Part shown: positions 1 through 12,130 of the stretch, piece after piece | How positions within the stretch are numbered: position 1 is the stretch's first letter | How the letters are laid out: each line of letters opens with the position of its first letter | Assembly: GCA_963573305.1 (NCBI GenBank) | Contig: OY754331.1 | Location: 9,334,868-9,398,867 of the forward strand | Length of the DNA stretch: 64,000 nucleotides | Direction: 5' to 3' | Origin: Pyrrhosoma nymphula | Lineage: Eukaryota > Arthropoda > Insecta > Odonata > Coenagrionidae | The notes under the pieces: generated by a model | Seen by the model: the letters and a program-made list of their open reading frames with translations, nothing else | Databases searched by the model: none | What the model was told of the DNA's origin: nothing | Position numbers and translations under genes: made by a program

Positions 1-600
1 TTGAGGAGTGTGGGTGGGTGGGTGGGGGGGAGACGGTGAGGCAAAGGGTATGAGGATGAAGAAGTGACTGGCGGGAGAGAGGGGGAATGAGGGGGTGGGT
101 GAGGGCTGGGAAGGAGGCATCTAATGTGGAAAGGGGGTCCTCTTGGAAGCGAGAGGTTAAACATGAGGAAGATGAACGGGTGGGGTGTGGGATGAGAAGT
201 GAGAGAGAGAGAGAGAGGAGGCAGGAGACACGAAAGTGAGAGGTGGAGGGAGAAGGGCGTAAAAGACGGAGGGGGGGGGAAGAGTTGGTCTTTTTATGCG
301 AAGGAAGACATGAATCATTCATCCGTACGGTAGGAAATTGCGTTTGCTACGAATTTATCCCAAAGGAGCCGGGAGCTTGGTGAGCAGAGCGAGGAGGGGG
401 ATGGCGTTGGGTGAATAATAAGCGACGGGGAGAGGGGAGGAATGTATCTTAGGTCAGGGTGGGAAAGACGAGGAGGGAGGGGATGTCGGGAGAGAGCAAG
501 GAGGAAGTGAAGGAAGAATTTAGGCGTAAAAGAGGACGAGTGAAGAAAGAGGAAGACGAATATGAAGAGGAAGCGACGACTACTCCCCTTCACTCGATGA
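1..600. repeat. Purine-rich (G/A) low-complexity tract
   Basis: The plus strand is strongly G/A-biased, with long G runs, a GA dinucleotide run near 200-218 and repeated GGGAGG-like words. Open frames on both strands here are Lys/Glu/Arg-rich or Pro/Ser-rich, as expected from biased composition, and no domain is recognisable. Similar tracts recur near 2240-2300, 8.0-8.4, 23.3-23.7, 25.3-25.6, 31.6-31.9, 34.3-34.8 and 51.2-51.6 kb. Confidence 0.7.
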
Positions 601-2589
601 ACCGGGGGCTACGACAGAAAACGACGCATTTCCCAGCAATATATAAGTAAAATCTAATAGTTTCCAAAGAAACGAGGGGAGAAGCTAGAATACATGAAAG
701 CTAAATTGGTCTTTCATCGAGAAATATATTTGGGGAATTCATGTACATTATTTCCAAGAGTTTTCCCTCGATTGCCGAGACGAGTGAATAAAACTAATTA
801 TTGGCTAAAAAGGTCAGTCGTCATTTCGGTTTTAAACGGGAATGAATGTCACCTTATAGAGCGAAAGAAGATACAATGTGTAATTCATGAAAATAGATTT
901 CATTGAAAATCTGGCATATCGAATTTAAGTAATTACCTCTAAGAAATATTTTATTTAAACGAAAAGCTGCCTACCTCGGTGAAAGTGAATAAGAATTTTG
1001 CGACGATATAAAAATTATTGCTTTACATTAAGTTCTATGGTATATGGCAATAACAAAATAATTACATTTCTGATAATGTTTGCACCACAGAAATGTTGAC
1101 ACAACTGCAAATATCTTTGGTGATAAAATTTTGTCAAACTGGCTAAAGGGGCAATAGATGGTTTACAGTGTAATGGCAAACATAGGTTCTGAGGCTCTTT
1201 GAGTTATTTAAACTACTGCAAGTCTAATTGCATAAATCATAAGTTGAAATATTTTTTCAGTGGGAGTAATTAACAACGAACTGGATAGTTTTCCATCTTC
1301 GCAGCCCCTTCGGTTTCTAATTTCGTTTATTTCTGTGATGTAAACGAATTTAAGTCATTTACCCAAATTAGAGTAGCATATTCAGATTGGGTTTTAGGTT
1401 CACCAACTGCTAAGGTAATATCACTCCACTTGACCTAAAATCTTAGTTTTAAGGTAACCACATCACTCATGCCATTAGCAGTATTCAAACCATCAACTAG
1501 CAGATTTTCCGGGCTGGCGCGTTAACAACTACTAGCAAATGATAACGGTTTTACGTAGCAACAGCAGTAGGCAAGTTGTAATTGACTCAGTTTCTTAGTA
1601 AACCCAAACATGCGTCTTAGGCATCCAATAGAAATTCAATTATGGTGAAAAAGACCGGAAACAGAAACGAGTGCACTCAAATCACTCTCAAAAGGGAGAG
1701 GGGACGCTAAATTACGAATAGCGCAGACATTTACAAAGGAGCCAGTGTGGGAATAATGGAGTGATATAAGTGATAAGGAAAAATGCTTCTCGCAGCCAAG
1801 CAGTCGAAACGATTGAAAAGAAAAGAATTACTGTCTTGAAGAGAATTGTGAGGATAGATTGAACAAGTGTGAGAAGTGTGACTATGAAGAGGGAACCTGA
1901 GTTTGAAAACGGAAAAACTATTGAAAGGAAGGGAAGTGAATGATGAGACCGATAAATTGACATTTATTGATTTTGAAAAAATTTCTACTATCCGCTGACT
2001 TTGAATCAATCGCTCTTACATTTTCTTCTAACTGGTGACGCCAAAACATTTTCGAGCCGATTACTATTTTAGACGCCAACATTTTCCAATTTAGTTCATT
2101 GCAAGACGCTGACTTTGATAGCATTTCAAATGCCTACTTGATCTGAGGAGTGATTCTCCAGAAACGCGTAAGCGACATCATTCGTTGCGATATGCAGTCC
2201 CAGAATTTCACTAAGAGCGCTCGAAGTGTGATCGCGGACGCGGAATGAAAAGGGGGTGGGGGCTCCTGGTGTGGGGGGAGGGGGAAGGGGGGAATTCACA
2301 GCACCCCCTCGGCCATTTAGAGAGCAGACGAATGTCAGAGATAGGTTTAAAACTAGCCAGCGAAATATATTCTATATAGCCAGATTGAAATTCAGTGCCA
2401 AAACTAAAATAAAACTTTATTAAATAATATCTCTGCCTTTCCCAATATGCTCTCTGGATATCAAATGCTGGAAAACAAGATAATATAGCCTAAAATAAAA
2501 TTTTAAAATCGGAAATAAAACTCCTCCGATCAGTGTGAGGCTGTACGAAAGCATATTGACTGGGGAATACCGATAGTTAGCAGAGCTAG
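601..2589. other. Unannotated AT-rich stretch
   Basis: No coding domain, RNA gene or recognised repeat was seen. A short G-rich run sits near 2240-2300. Open frames are short, on both strands, and look random. Confidence 0.5.
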
Positions 2590-2830
2590 GTACTCAATCG
2601 ATTGAACACAAAATGGAGGAAAGTATAGCAAAATGGAAATAACATGTAATGCGGATGCCGTGAGTGGTAATTCCAAAGAAAGCCATAGAAAGTAAGCATT
2701 CAGGAAAGATAAGAATCAAAAGACCAAGGATCAGATGGTGGAAGTGAAGCCGGAACAGGCGTTTAGCTTAATCCTGGTAGGAAGAAAATGATTGCCAGAC
2801 TGAAGGATGTCCAACTCTTATTTTGTAAGC
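2590..2830 (+). pseudogene. Non-LTR retrotransposon (LINE) C-terminal relic
   Basis: The plus-strand translation includes IPKKAIESKHSGK followed by RIKRPRIRWWK. This matches the common pattern at the C-terminal end of insect LINE polyproteins, where a P..A.E....GKR..GRP..RW motif follows the reverse transcriptase. The match is broken by stop codons on both sides and spans only about 80 codons. No 5' part, other RT motif or 3' tail is visible beside it. I read it as a small, old, truncated fragment. The family cannot be fixed from so short a piece. Confidence 0.5.
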
Positions 2831-3486
2831 AAGCATTGAAAAGAGTGAATATGCATGTCACTTATGTAATTTAAATAAGAACTCGAATGATTTCCAGGTT
2901 TTGAGGCTTTATGGACGAGATATCACCGCTACCTCAGTGGTGGTACCTCGGGCCCTTAAATCTAAAAGGAACATTAAGATTTAATCCAAAAAAAACTTCA
3001 AATAGCATTACTCAGTAGGTGCATCCAATGCTATGGGTGATGACTTTATACGGAGCTCTGACTTCAAAGAGTTGAGAGAGGGAACAAGAAAATAGTTCAA
3101 CTCCACCTATTATTTGCACCTCGAAAACCTTGCATGACAAAGCTTAAATCATAATACTATAGGAAACTGAGTACGGAAATATATTTTCCAGCTCATGTCG
3201 ACGTATACTTAGCCTGTTTAACGAACAGTAGGTCTAAGAGAAGTGCATTTGGCATTCTTATGAGATAAACCAGAGAATTTTAAGGTGTTTATCAAATCAT
3301 ATTCTTTCGTATCCAGTTTAATTTTGGTATCAAGTGTAGCAACCATTAAAAATATTTAAAGGTTTCAAGCACCTACATACATAACCTCCAAGGAGTCTTA
3401 AAATTATTGATTTCAACCAAAACAGAGTTTCTTCAATGCATTAAAGTCACTACCAATACAAAGGCCTTGAATGTAGTATGCAAATT
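2831..3486. other. Unannotated stretch
   Basis: AT-rich sequence between the LINE relic and the DNA transposon. Nothing recognisable was seen. Confidence 0.5.
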
Positions 3487-5965
3487 AGGGTGGTCCAAAT
3501 ATTTTTTTATAAAACATAGTATCCACAAGCCTGCCCCTATACCATTTGGTAAATATTATAGAACTGAGAAAAAAATTAGGTGAATTGGTCAATATTTAGG
3601 GGTCCCTATGATTTAAAACTTTTTAGGACAAAACGGTGTTTTTCTAAAACACCAATATTTTGAGAAAAAAATTTAAAAATGATGTAACTGAAATACAAAA
3701 ATACTATAGAAAAATAAATTTTCATTTACAGTGGCCATAATTTAGGTTTTTGAAGTGTTAATGTTATATGTAAAATTTTGTTCTTGTTTACTAAGCACTA
3801 TTAACATCATCGGCCAGCAGCGTTGCCTTCTTACATGTTGGAAACTGTGTTTTTCTTTTCCATTTGAATGGAGGATATTAAAGAGATTTGTAGTTCGTTG
3901 TGTTAAGTATGTCTTCAGAGAATTCTCATGTTTGAATGATTTACTTTCTACTATCTTAAGGGACACCCTTTAGTGGGCGCTGTAGGTTTTTAACAATCTC
4001 AATTTTGGTGGCGTCACTGACACGGGAATCAAAGAGAGCAAGTTCAACAAAATTTTCTGAAAAGGTGTTGTTGAAATGCTACTGAAGCAACCTCCATTAC
4101 AATGCAGTTGGGATATGCTTCAATTTTCTTTAACCATTTCCTGTCCAATGTCGAACTCTACTCGACAGTGCATTCCCTTGTAATCAGTCCAACGTCGAGA
4201 GCCACTCAACATATTTAGTTTTTATTAATACTTTAGTTTTTTATATTAGTTCAGTTTGTATTGTACTCGTAAATTATATGTTAAAATTATACAAATTATG
4301 TGGTTAAAAATTTAGTGCACCGAAAACGACTAATTAATGATATTTTTCCTCAAATTTATGACTAAAGGCCCCTCAGAAAAGTCATGAAATACTGTGGACC
4401 AGACTACAAAGATCAATACAAATGTGTGGACTGGAAAGGGTTAAAAGAATGTCATAATTCATAACGATAATTGTTGCCTTGAGAATATACTTCTTTGTCA
4501 ATCTGAGGATTGTGTTTCTTGAAATGCTTAAATATAGCAACATCTGGACCCCCACTAACTCAAAAAGCTGTGCTGAAAACAGACGAGAGCACGATTTCAA
4601 GTACATGGTGCCTACATGGAATCCACTCAATACTAGTCTGTATACTCTCTTCAAGAATATCACATGCTCCACTCTTCAAGCCTGAATCGGTAGCTGTTGT
4701 GTCAAATGCTAGAGCATGCACATTTATTCTCAGATTCCAAACATGCAGAGTGTTTAGGCAAGCAGTAGCTTGTTTCTAGCCAGTTCCACGGACAATATTT
4801 GGAACTCTTAGTAATTTCTCATCCCCGCCTCCAGTGACAAGTATCGCCACTCTGTCAAAGTTTTCAGTGCCTCCCGCAATATCTGTAAGTAACTTGCTAT
4901 CCCAGTAAAGAAATAAAGGATCTTCAGATCGAAAAGTTGACTTGTCATTTTCTGCTACAGTATCTCGTTTTTTCATGCGGTTACGCCTGATTGTGCTCCA
5001 AGATACCAACAGCTAATGTAAATTCAAACCACAGGCTCAACCACAGAGGATCTTCTTCCTTTTTATGAGTCGTTTTAGAGTAATGCTCGTGGAAAGTTGA
5101 TAATAAAAATCGAATTCATCGGAACTACTGCTTGCGATCTCTTCAGATACTGCTAATTTACTTGAGGTGACACACTCGCTGACTTTTTGAATTTCATTAA
5201 TAGAACGTTGAATTCTCAACTCATCTTGTGTTTCTCGTAATCGCTTTCGGGACTCTTGACTAGATTCCTGTCAACTCCTGCCATGCCGCAGCACTTTGTG
5301 TCTTCCCGCTGCATTATTAAAAACTTTTTGTCTTCATGAATTTTCATTATTTGAAAAACATCTTTATGTGAATGTCAAAAAGATCTGAGAGGTCTCCTTT
5401 GAAGATTTATTATTTTATGTGACAGCTATTGAGGGTTGTCTTAATTTTTTTAAGATTGAGATATTCATTGCAAAATTTACCAAGTTTTCTTTCAATCACA
5501 TCTATTCTTTGAGTTGGAATCTTTGTCACACCCAAAATTTCCAGGACATCTTCTACAGTGGCTCTTATTCCTTTTTTAATCCCAATGATTGGTTAATGTG
5601 GTGGAAAATAAGTATTTGCAATATGTCTCCTTCTGAAGGCCTTGCTTCGCCTTGCCTAGCCATGCTTTTGAAAGTGATTTAGCAGGCTTTCCAATGAGCC
5701 ACTAAGTAAGACTTCTGAATGAGGTCTTTTAAGAGTACCTTGTAATAGATGCTTGATTTTCTTAAAAATTCCATAAATGGCAAACTTTTAGAGGCGATAA
5801 AAAAATTGTTTTTAAATATCTTAAAATTGATAGGAACCCCTAAACACATTCCGATTGGTCCAAATTTTGGTGTAATAATCGACTTTGCATAACAGAACAA
5901 GGGCAGCAATGTGGAGATGAATATTTGTTACTTTCATATTTTTTCATATAATTTTGGACCACCCT
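3487..5965 (-). mobile_element. Decayed DNA transposon with long imperfect terminal inverted repeats
   Basis: The left end starts AGGGTGGTCCAAA and the right end finishes TTTGGACCACCCT, an inverted pair. The similarity continues inward for roughly 100-150 bp with gaps: a TTTAGGGGT-CCTAT block lies near 3595-3612 and its reverse complement near 5830-5850. The interior holds a broken minus-strand transposase-like frame. Target-site duplication is unclear; a T/A-rich flank is all that can be seen. The total length of about 2.5 kb suits a single-gene transposon. The ends and the coding part are both degraded, so the copy is old and immobile. Confidence 0.7.
4480..5690 (-). pseudogene. Transposase-like pseudogene, insect/Hydra-type family
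   Basis: Read on the minus strand from about 5690 down, recognisable blocks appear in order. An N-terminal EDVLEILGVTKIPTQR block lies near 5553. Next come SDLFDI near 5385 and RRNRMKKRD with FLYWDSKLLTDI near 5000-4900. VAILVTGGGDEKLLRVP follows near 4850, then AFDTTATDSGLKSGACDILE near 4710-4650, WIPCRHHVLEIVL near 4615, and SGGPDVAIFKHFKKHNPQID near 4540-4490. The order and spacing match an uncharacterised protein repeated many times in aphid, hydra and other genomes (from memory), which has DTT, CRHH and SSGP motifs. Stops and frameshifts separate the blocks. It sits inside inverted repeats, which supports a transposase role. The superfamily is uncertain; DTT may be a catalytic aspartate site. 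Confidence 0.65.
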
Positions 5966-6727
5966 TACATGTAGGAATCACAACTTCTAGATTTCAAAAG
6001 AGTGATTCTAAAACCTTGAGGCAGGTTGTCACAGCTGTTGCAGCCGCTATAAAATCTTTGCGAGGGTCCATTAAGTTCACTGGATGGTTCTTTCCTCTAC
6101 GGCGAAAACTGTGTCACGATTAAAATTGTGACACATTTTTCGCTGTATATCTCACGAGAGAAACTGTAAATACATCGGGATTTAATGGCTGTCCCTCCAC
6201 TGATTACAAAGAAGGAAAGCTTTGACAAAGAAGCAAGCAAGAAGCAAGAGCGAATTCCCCCGCACTCAATTCTCCACTCCACAAATGCGTCGTCCACAAC
6301 ACCTGGCCGAGAGTCATTAGCGCGTAGAAAAAGGGAAGAGACTCCGAGCAGAAAGATTCCATGGCGCACCACGGCTAGATTTATTTTCAACGTCCAGATT
6401 TACCAGGATTTTACTTCATATTTATTGGTCAGGACGTTCTTCCTAATTGAAAAGGTTATAGCTATGGAGCTTGACTGAAGTTACTCCAGTCCATGAGCAT
6501 TCTACGACAGTGGGTTCAAATAAGTAAAGTCCACAAATCAATTTAGAATCAGTCTAAGTCATTCCAAAGTACTACCATAGCTATGATAGCTACTCGTGCT
6601 ACCTCAATGCCGATAGAGGTAGTGGTAGAAGTAGTCATAAGGAGGACTGACCTTCAACGCTAGGTCATTTACGCCATTAAGGATTAAAACTGATGATCTC
6701 AGGCCTGACCTCATGGAAATTATGGAT
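5966..6727. other. Unannotated stretch
   Basis: Overlapping open frames on both strands near 6100-6470 show no domain. Nothing else was recognised. Confidence 0.45.
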
Positions 6728-6862
6728 ATCCATGATGAGAAAACCACCTTTGTTATTTCCACAAACTTTCTTACGCTGGCACGACGCTTGTTTCACCACA
6801 CTGTGGCATACTCATGTGCACAAGTTTCTGGAAATAACAAAGGTGGTTTTCTCATCATGGAT
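6728..6862. repeat. Near-perfect inverted repeat (41-bp arms, 53-bp spacer)
   Basis: The arm 6728-6768 (begins ATCCATGATGAG) is the reverse complement of 6822-6862 (ends CTCATCATGGAT) with one mismatch over 41 bp. The 53-bp spacer contains a second small palindrome, CCACACTGTGG. The structure could be a small foldback element or the source of a hairpin RNA. No target duplication is obvious. Confidence 0.85.
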
Positions 6863-7904
6863 GCCATTAAGGATTGTTAAATAAGTTTCGAAATACAGGA
6901 TTATTTTAAGAATGGGGGAAGGAAGATAATAAACCTAGCGCTGTAAATGGCCGAAATTTGACTAAAGGCAAAAATGGTCCATAGTTTTACTTCCTACCTG
7001 AATGAAGACGTAGTGTACCTACGTTAAAGTGGTTTCCACATTGAACCAAGATGGGACCGGAATATAATAAAATAATCCCTTCTAAACTCCGTACTCAAAC
7101 GTGGGACCTATGGATGAGAATCCAAGATTCTAGTCAGCATGCCATTTCAGAGCCATTCATCGATAATCTAAAAGAAACTAAACACATTTGGGAAAGTGAA
7201 TAACAAGCAAGGGAGTACGGGCAAAGTTCTTATTTCTCTAACTTTTCCTGCCACACAATCACTCATCATTACAAGGCAGGCTATAAAGTGCTCATTAAAA
7301 AAGACACCCTGAATGAGATTACGAGGGCGTTTTGAGGCTAACGGAGGGACCACCAATAAGGTGGGCATCAATTTTTGCTGTCCACCTTGTTACCGACGCC
7401 CATACGCCATTAGATAACTACTCGGATTGCAAGTCTATAGTTAATTATGTAGGACTGCCAGGTAGCAGGAGGAACGTGTATGTATGACTTTTTAAAACTT
7501 TTATCCAGTAAACGTTTAGATAGTGGATAAATTAAAATTCCGACCATTCTTGCCAGAATTACAAGAGTTGAAGTGTTTTACAGATTTTTTAGTCATTTTT
7601 AGAGAGTATTATGCATTTTACTTTGATAGTTAGGAATAGAGATGGTTTTATTCAAAGAACTAAAATTGCTAAGGTTTGATGTTGTGTATCGAGGTTGGCT
7701 GGTCTTCCATCACTAAATAATAACCTATGCCTAATGTCGATTTGGAGCTCTCGCGTACCAAGAATGCGGAGTTAGGGATAGGTTCGTTAATTTGGGAAAA
7801 TTAGTTAACCAATGACCTTGATAATAGTTATTACAAGAAACGATCGATAGCGTCTTTTACCACCCAACTATCTATCTATCACTGTTCACTATAACATATC
7901 ACAA
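6863..7904. other. Unannotated stretch
   Basis: No gene or recognised repeat was seen. Confidence 0.45.
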
Positions 7905-8425
7905 CGTTGCCTGGAAACGGAAGTGATGGATGGGGGTGGGGTGGTCTTGTATGCGAGGCCGTCAGCAGGGGAAGCCAAATCTCCTCCCCCCACCCTTCCC
8001 CACTCATTGTTTCTGCGACCCTTCCCCCCCCCCCTCCTGCCCTGAGTGATCCTCGGCGACGCAATTTACAGCACGTGTGCCGCGCGCACCCTTTTCCCAA
8101 TCGAGACCCTGGATCCCCCTTTGTCGCAGCTTCCCACTCCCCCAACCATCCCCTCTACTCCACGTCTACTCCCTCCTCTGCCCCCCCCCATCCAACCAGT
8201 CCCTCGTGGACCTCACCCAACACATATTACTTGGGAAAGCATGAATGATGGCGGGGCAGAGTCGATTGTAAGGGTATCAGGATTGATGGCGTGAGAGCGT
8301 GGCGGGTCCATCGAAGGGCGAAGCGAAGAGTTGCGTAAAGGAGAAAGATAGAGCGGAGAGGACGGGAGGGGGGAGAGGAGAGGAACGCAACATAGTGACT
8401 GGGGTACGTGATGCGACCTTATATT
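7905..8425. repeat. GC-rich low-complexity tract
   Basis: C-rich runs (8000-8220) are followed by G/A-rich sequence (8280-8400). Proline/serine-rich open frames on both strands are composition artefacts. It could be a CpG-rich regulatory island, but no promoter element is identifiable. Confidence 0.5.
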
Positions 8426-9699
8426 ATGTGCACGTTGACGTGCATTTTTATTATCACACATAACATTTTTATCACCATTAAAATACAGTGAAAATAATCA
8501 TTCAATTGCTAAATCCATTCAAGATGAATGCTTACGAGTGCGACAAAAATATTACTATATTAAAAACGTTCACTGTAATACAATGAATATGAAGGTTCGT
8601 AATTAATTTTATAGCAGATAAACGCACTGCAATACTTTTAAAAATGGCAAGTACTCGTAGCTATTATAAATTGAATGGAAATCAGTTTGTTGTCCTCTAA
8701 AAATCACAGACTCCAAAGCACTGTCCATTTATTACTGAGCCTTGGCAAGTGGTAATTTTTGACATATTGGTAGGCTCATATGTCAGAAACCATCCCTTCT
8801 ACTTTGGAAAAATTCACTATTTAGCATAGTTTATGATTGATAGTTGACGCCTTGGCAATACACACCTGTAGGAATTTTGATGTATACAGCCGAATTCTCT
8901 GAAGAGAGAACGAAATAAGCAAGACAATGTGTGTGTGTGTCTGTGAAAATCACTGTGAAAAGGGCCTTTTGTGAAACAAACAGAGAGGTGTTGAATCACA
9001 ATGGTAATCCTTTCTGAAACTCTTAAACCCCATCTGCTGTCTAATACTCAAGGCAGGAGGCACTTTAGCACAGTTCACAATAAGTTTCCAAGGGCTCAAA
9101 TCAAAGGAGAATTACGAAGGAACTGCTTGGCAAGGGGAAAATAATTACTAAGAATGAACGGCATGGCGATGTATTCATACTCTTCAATGTCAATTCTCAC
9201 AGTAGCTCTAATAGGAGAACTGCATGTAAATGAGAGAACGCTTACCTATTAAGCGATACAGATAAAGGAATTAAATAGACTACACACGCAATTAAATGTG
9301 CAAGAAATTCGTGTGAAGCAAATATAAATGGTAATAATGCTTCTGTTGCTACAACAAACAGAGCGTAGTTAATTATCATTTAGTACTCAGATATATTACA
9401 CGCAGTGGCCACATCTGCCTCTCATTTCGATTGCGATCAAATCCCAGATCATAAACGTTACGAGTTATTTATATCTGTTAAGAAGTGTTAAAGTGCAATT
9501 AACTTACATTCACTCATTTTTTTGTGTCCCGTGCATGAAAGTAGACCAACAGTCACTCACCTCTCCCAGCACTGAGAAAAAAGTTAGCGTGTCTACTACA
9601 ACGAACACAACGCACAATACAGGTTACGAACTCTTCAAATGTCCACGCTTTCAGTGTTCTTCAGGCTTCACGGTTTTCTTATAAAATAAGTTTAACGTG
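8426..9699. other. Unannotated AT-rich stretch
   Basis: Contains a short GT dinucleotide run near 8927-8942. No coding region or recognised repeat. Confidence 0.45.
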
Positions 9700-9743
9700 T
9701 TGTTTTTCACGCCCGTTGAATTTCAACGGGTACCTTCTGCTAG
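9700..9743 (+). mobile_element. Helitron-like 3' terminus
   Basis: A perfect hairpin has arms CCCGTTGAA (9712-9720) and TTCAACGGG (9722-9730). Nine bases later comes CTAG (9740-9743), followed by T. A hairpin about 10 nt before CTRR, with insertion ahead of T, is the standard Helitron 3' end. No helicase sequence or matching 5' end was found upstream, so it would be the tail of a non-autonomous or decayed element. Confidence 0.5.
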
Positions 9744-11020
9744 TAAATTCTAATAACAGAAACGAAGATTACCTTATATCTCTTTTTTTCCAAAACATCT
9801 ACCTACTTCAAACGGCTCTCATCTGCCCATGAATACACCAATGCCACTATCTCGCTCGGAAGCTTGCGGGAAGATGAGGAGATATGTGCGCTTGCATAGA
9901 AAATGCGATCAAGGGTATTGAGCAAACATAATGAAGTTCGATGGATCAATGAAAAAAGAAAAGCCTGGGAACTACAAGTAACATGTTGATCATGTTTTCC
10001 TCGAATGTTTTTGTATTCAGGGTCGTTGAATTGAGAGAGTCTAAAGAAGCCAAACTCAGAGAAGTGAGAAATACGACGACATCACCTTGGTTATGTAGGG
10101 GCAGAGGTAAGTAGAGCCTCCGGCAGGAGCAACGGACGAGGAGTGAGCGACTCGGATATGATACTCACTCTCAAGACAAAATCGAGGTTGAGGTTGAGGA
10201 GAGGGGCGCGTGGATTGAAAGACTTCTTTGCCAGGAGTTGAGAGCGACGCGACTCACGAGAGGAAAGAGCCCGAGTCCATGTGATTGAGTGGCCTGAGTG
10301 AAGTTTGGTGCCGATTGGGAAGGGAAGGTGGAGGCGAGGACCGGTGTGGTTGAATTTGGAGAGCCATGCATACTAGTTAAGGGACGGGAGGTAAACTCAG
10401 GTGGATCGATGTACGATCGGAAGAGCGCGTTGCCTAGAGAAGTGGATTCTTACGCGGAGAACCCAGATTCGAATCCTTGTAGATCCCTTGAAACCGGTTC
10501 CCTGCTAGGATGCATAGAGGAGATTAGTGGTTCCTAGTCAATGCTACGCCTACCCTAGGGGTACGTACTCTCGGCGTGCAAAGGGCACGTGAGAAAAAAT
10601 ACAAATAATGGTAAACAGTAGTAATAATATTGACTACATCAACAATAATTAATTTAATTAAAACAATCTTTATAATATTAGGGGGTAGGTACTAGGGGGT
10701 ATTGACTTGTGGGTAGACTAATCATAAAGTGTTGGGAACCACCGCCTTAAAGAGTAGAGGTATCTCGATAAATATTTAACGGTGTGTAGCTACTTGAATA
10801 CTAAGCATTTTGATGTACACCAAGTTATCGTCAAAACATTTGCTCTTCGTCTGAGGTGTTGATACAAGCGGGAAAGCCTTTATATAGTGGAAAAAACACG
10901 ATTAAGTGGAGAGGATGGTCGTTGGAGTCGAGGCGAGCCGAGAGCGGGCAAATATCGTATTACCAAATGCGACGCTAAATCGTGGATCGATAGGGCGGAC
11001 GAATTAAGGTAGTTGGAGCG
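9744..11020. other. Unannotated stretch with GC-richer part
   Basis: The part from about 10030 to 10580 is GC-richer, with open frames on both strands and no domain. A tRNA B-box-like word, GATTCGAATCC, occurs near 10468 but no complete tRNA fold was made out. Confidence 0.4.
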
Positions 11021-12130
11021 AGATAGTACCCTAGTCATAATGGAGATCATATTCGGCATATTTTTTTTTATTTTAAGCGTGTATAAGAAGTGTGAAGTAA
11101 AATTTATATCATTAATGGTGCAAAAATGCAGTAATATACTATAAAGGTTTCCAGTAATTAAATAAATATAACCACATAAGTATCCTTCACAATAGAAGGT
11201 TTCTCTTATGAGTCTTTATATTGTTTTGCGGTGATTAAGTGATTAATGCTTTTAAATAGCTGAGAAATGACACAAACTACAGTTCGTTAGTTTTTTTACG
11301 AAATCTTGGTGCTAAAAATGTCTAAACTTTTCAATATTCTCACTCTGGAGCAAACAGCCGTAATCTATCCCATTTGAAACAGCTTATGCTTTTAGGAAAA
11401 TTGCTCAAAAAGTAGCACAGCAAGGGGATAGTATTTTGGTATAATTAAAAAGATAGGAGATTTATCTTTAATGTGGTTTGAGCGAGATACTTCTCTAGTC
11501 ATAATGGAGGCCATATTATAATTTTATTTTTTGACTTAAGCGTCTGTAAGAAGTGTGAAATAAATATTGTAATATTAATGGCGTAAGTATATAATTATAT
11601 ATGACCAAAATTCTCAGCAATTAAATAAATAAAGCTACATAAGTCTCTAACTTGACTCATTGTTTCCCGCCGTACGGCTGAAACCCCTTCAAAACAGCAG
11701 GTTTTTTTGCAATTCTGTAAAAAATTACTGTGGTGAGTAAAAGATTATTTTTTATAAATAGTTGAGAAAACATGCAATCTACACGTTTTTTGACGATATC
11801 TAGGTGCTAAAAGTTCCTAATTTTTTCAATATTCTTCCTATGGAGCGCACAGCCATAATCTATCCCATATGTAAAACATTTTATATTTTTAGACAAATTG
11901 CTCGAAAAGTAGTTCGGCCAGAGGTCGATAGGCCAGAGGTCGATTTGACGATATCTAGGTGCTAAAAGTTCCTAATTTTTTTAATATTCTTCCTATGGAG
12001 CGCACAGCCATAATCTATCCCATATGTAAAACATTTTATATTTTTAGACAAATTGCTCGAAAAGTAGTTCGGCCAGAGGTTGATATTTTGATATTATTGG
12101 AAAGGTAAGAGTTTTTTCTTTAAAATTAGG
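11021..12130. repeat. Diverged tandem duplication, about 460-bp unit
   Basis: A block starting GAGCGAGATA and containing CTAGTCATAATGGAG at about 11020 recurs at about 11480. The same downstream words follow in the same order: AAGCG, GTAAGAAGTGTGAA, AATTAAATAAATA, then GGTGCTAAAA and GGAGC-ACAGCC. The copies have drifted. The second leads into a much younger 155-bp duplication, listed separately. No coding content was seen. Confidence 0.65.
11791..12083. repeat. Recent 155-bp tandem duplication
   Basis: The unit beginning TGACGATATCTAGG at 11791 is repeated from 11946 with only about two differences over roughly 138 bp. The junction carries a smaller duplication of AGGCCAGAGGTCGAT. The near identity shows the event is much younger than the surrounding 460-bp duplication. 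Confidence 0.85.

Noticed and set aside
7879..8461. Overlapping frames on both strands
   Set aside because: Composition-driven Pro/Ser/Gly sequence without a domain.
10390..10480. B-box-like GATTCGAATCC, considered as a tRNA gene
   Set aside because: No acceptor or anticodon stems could be paired around it.
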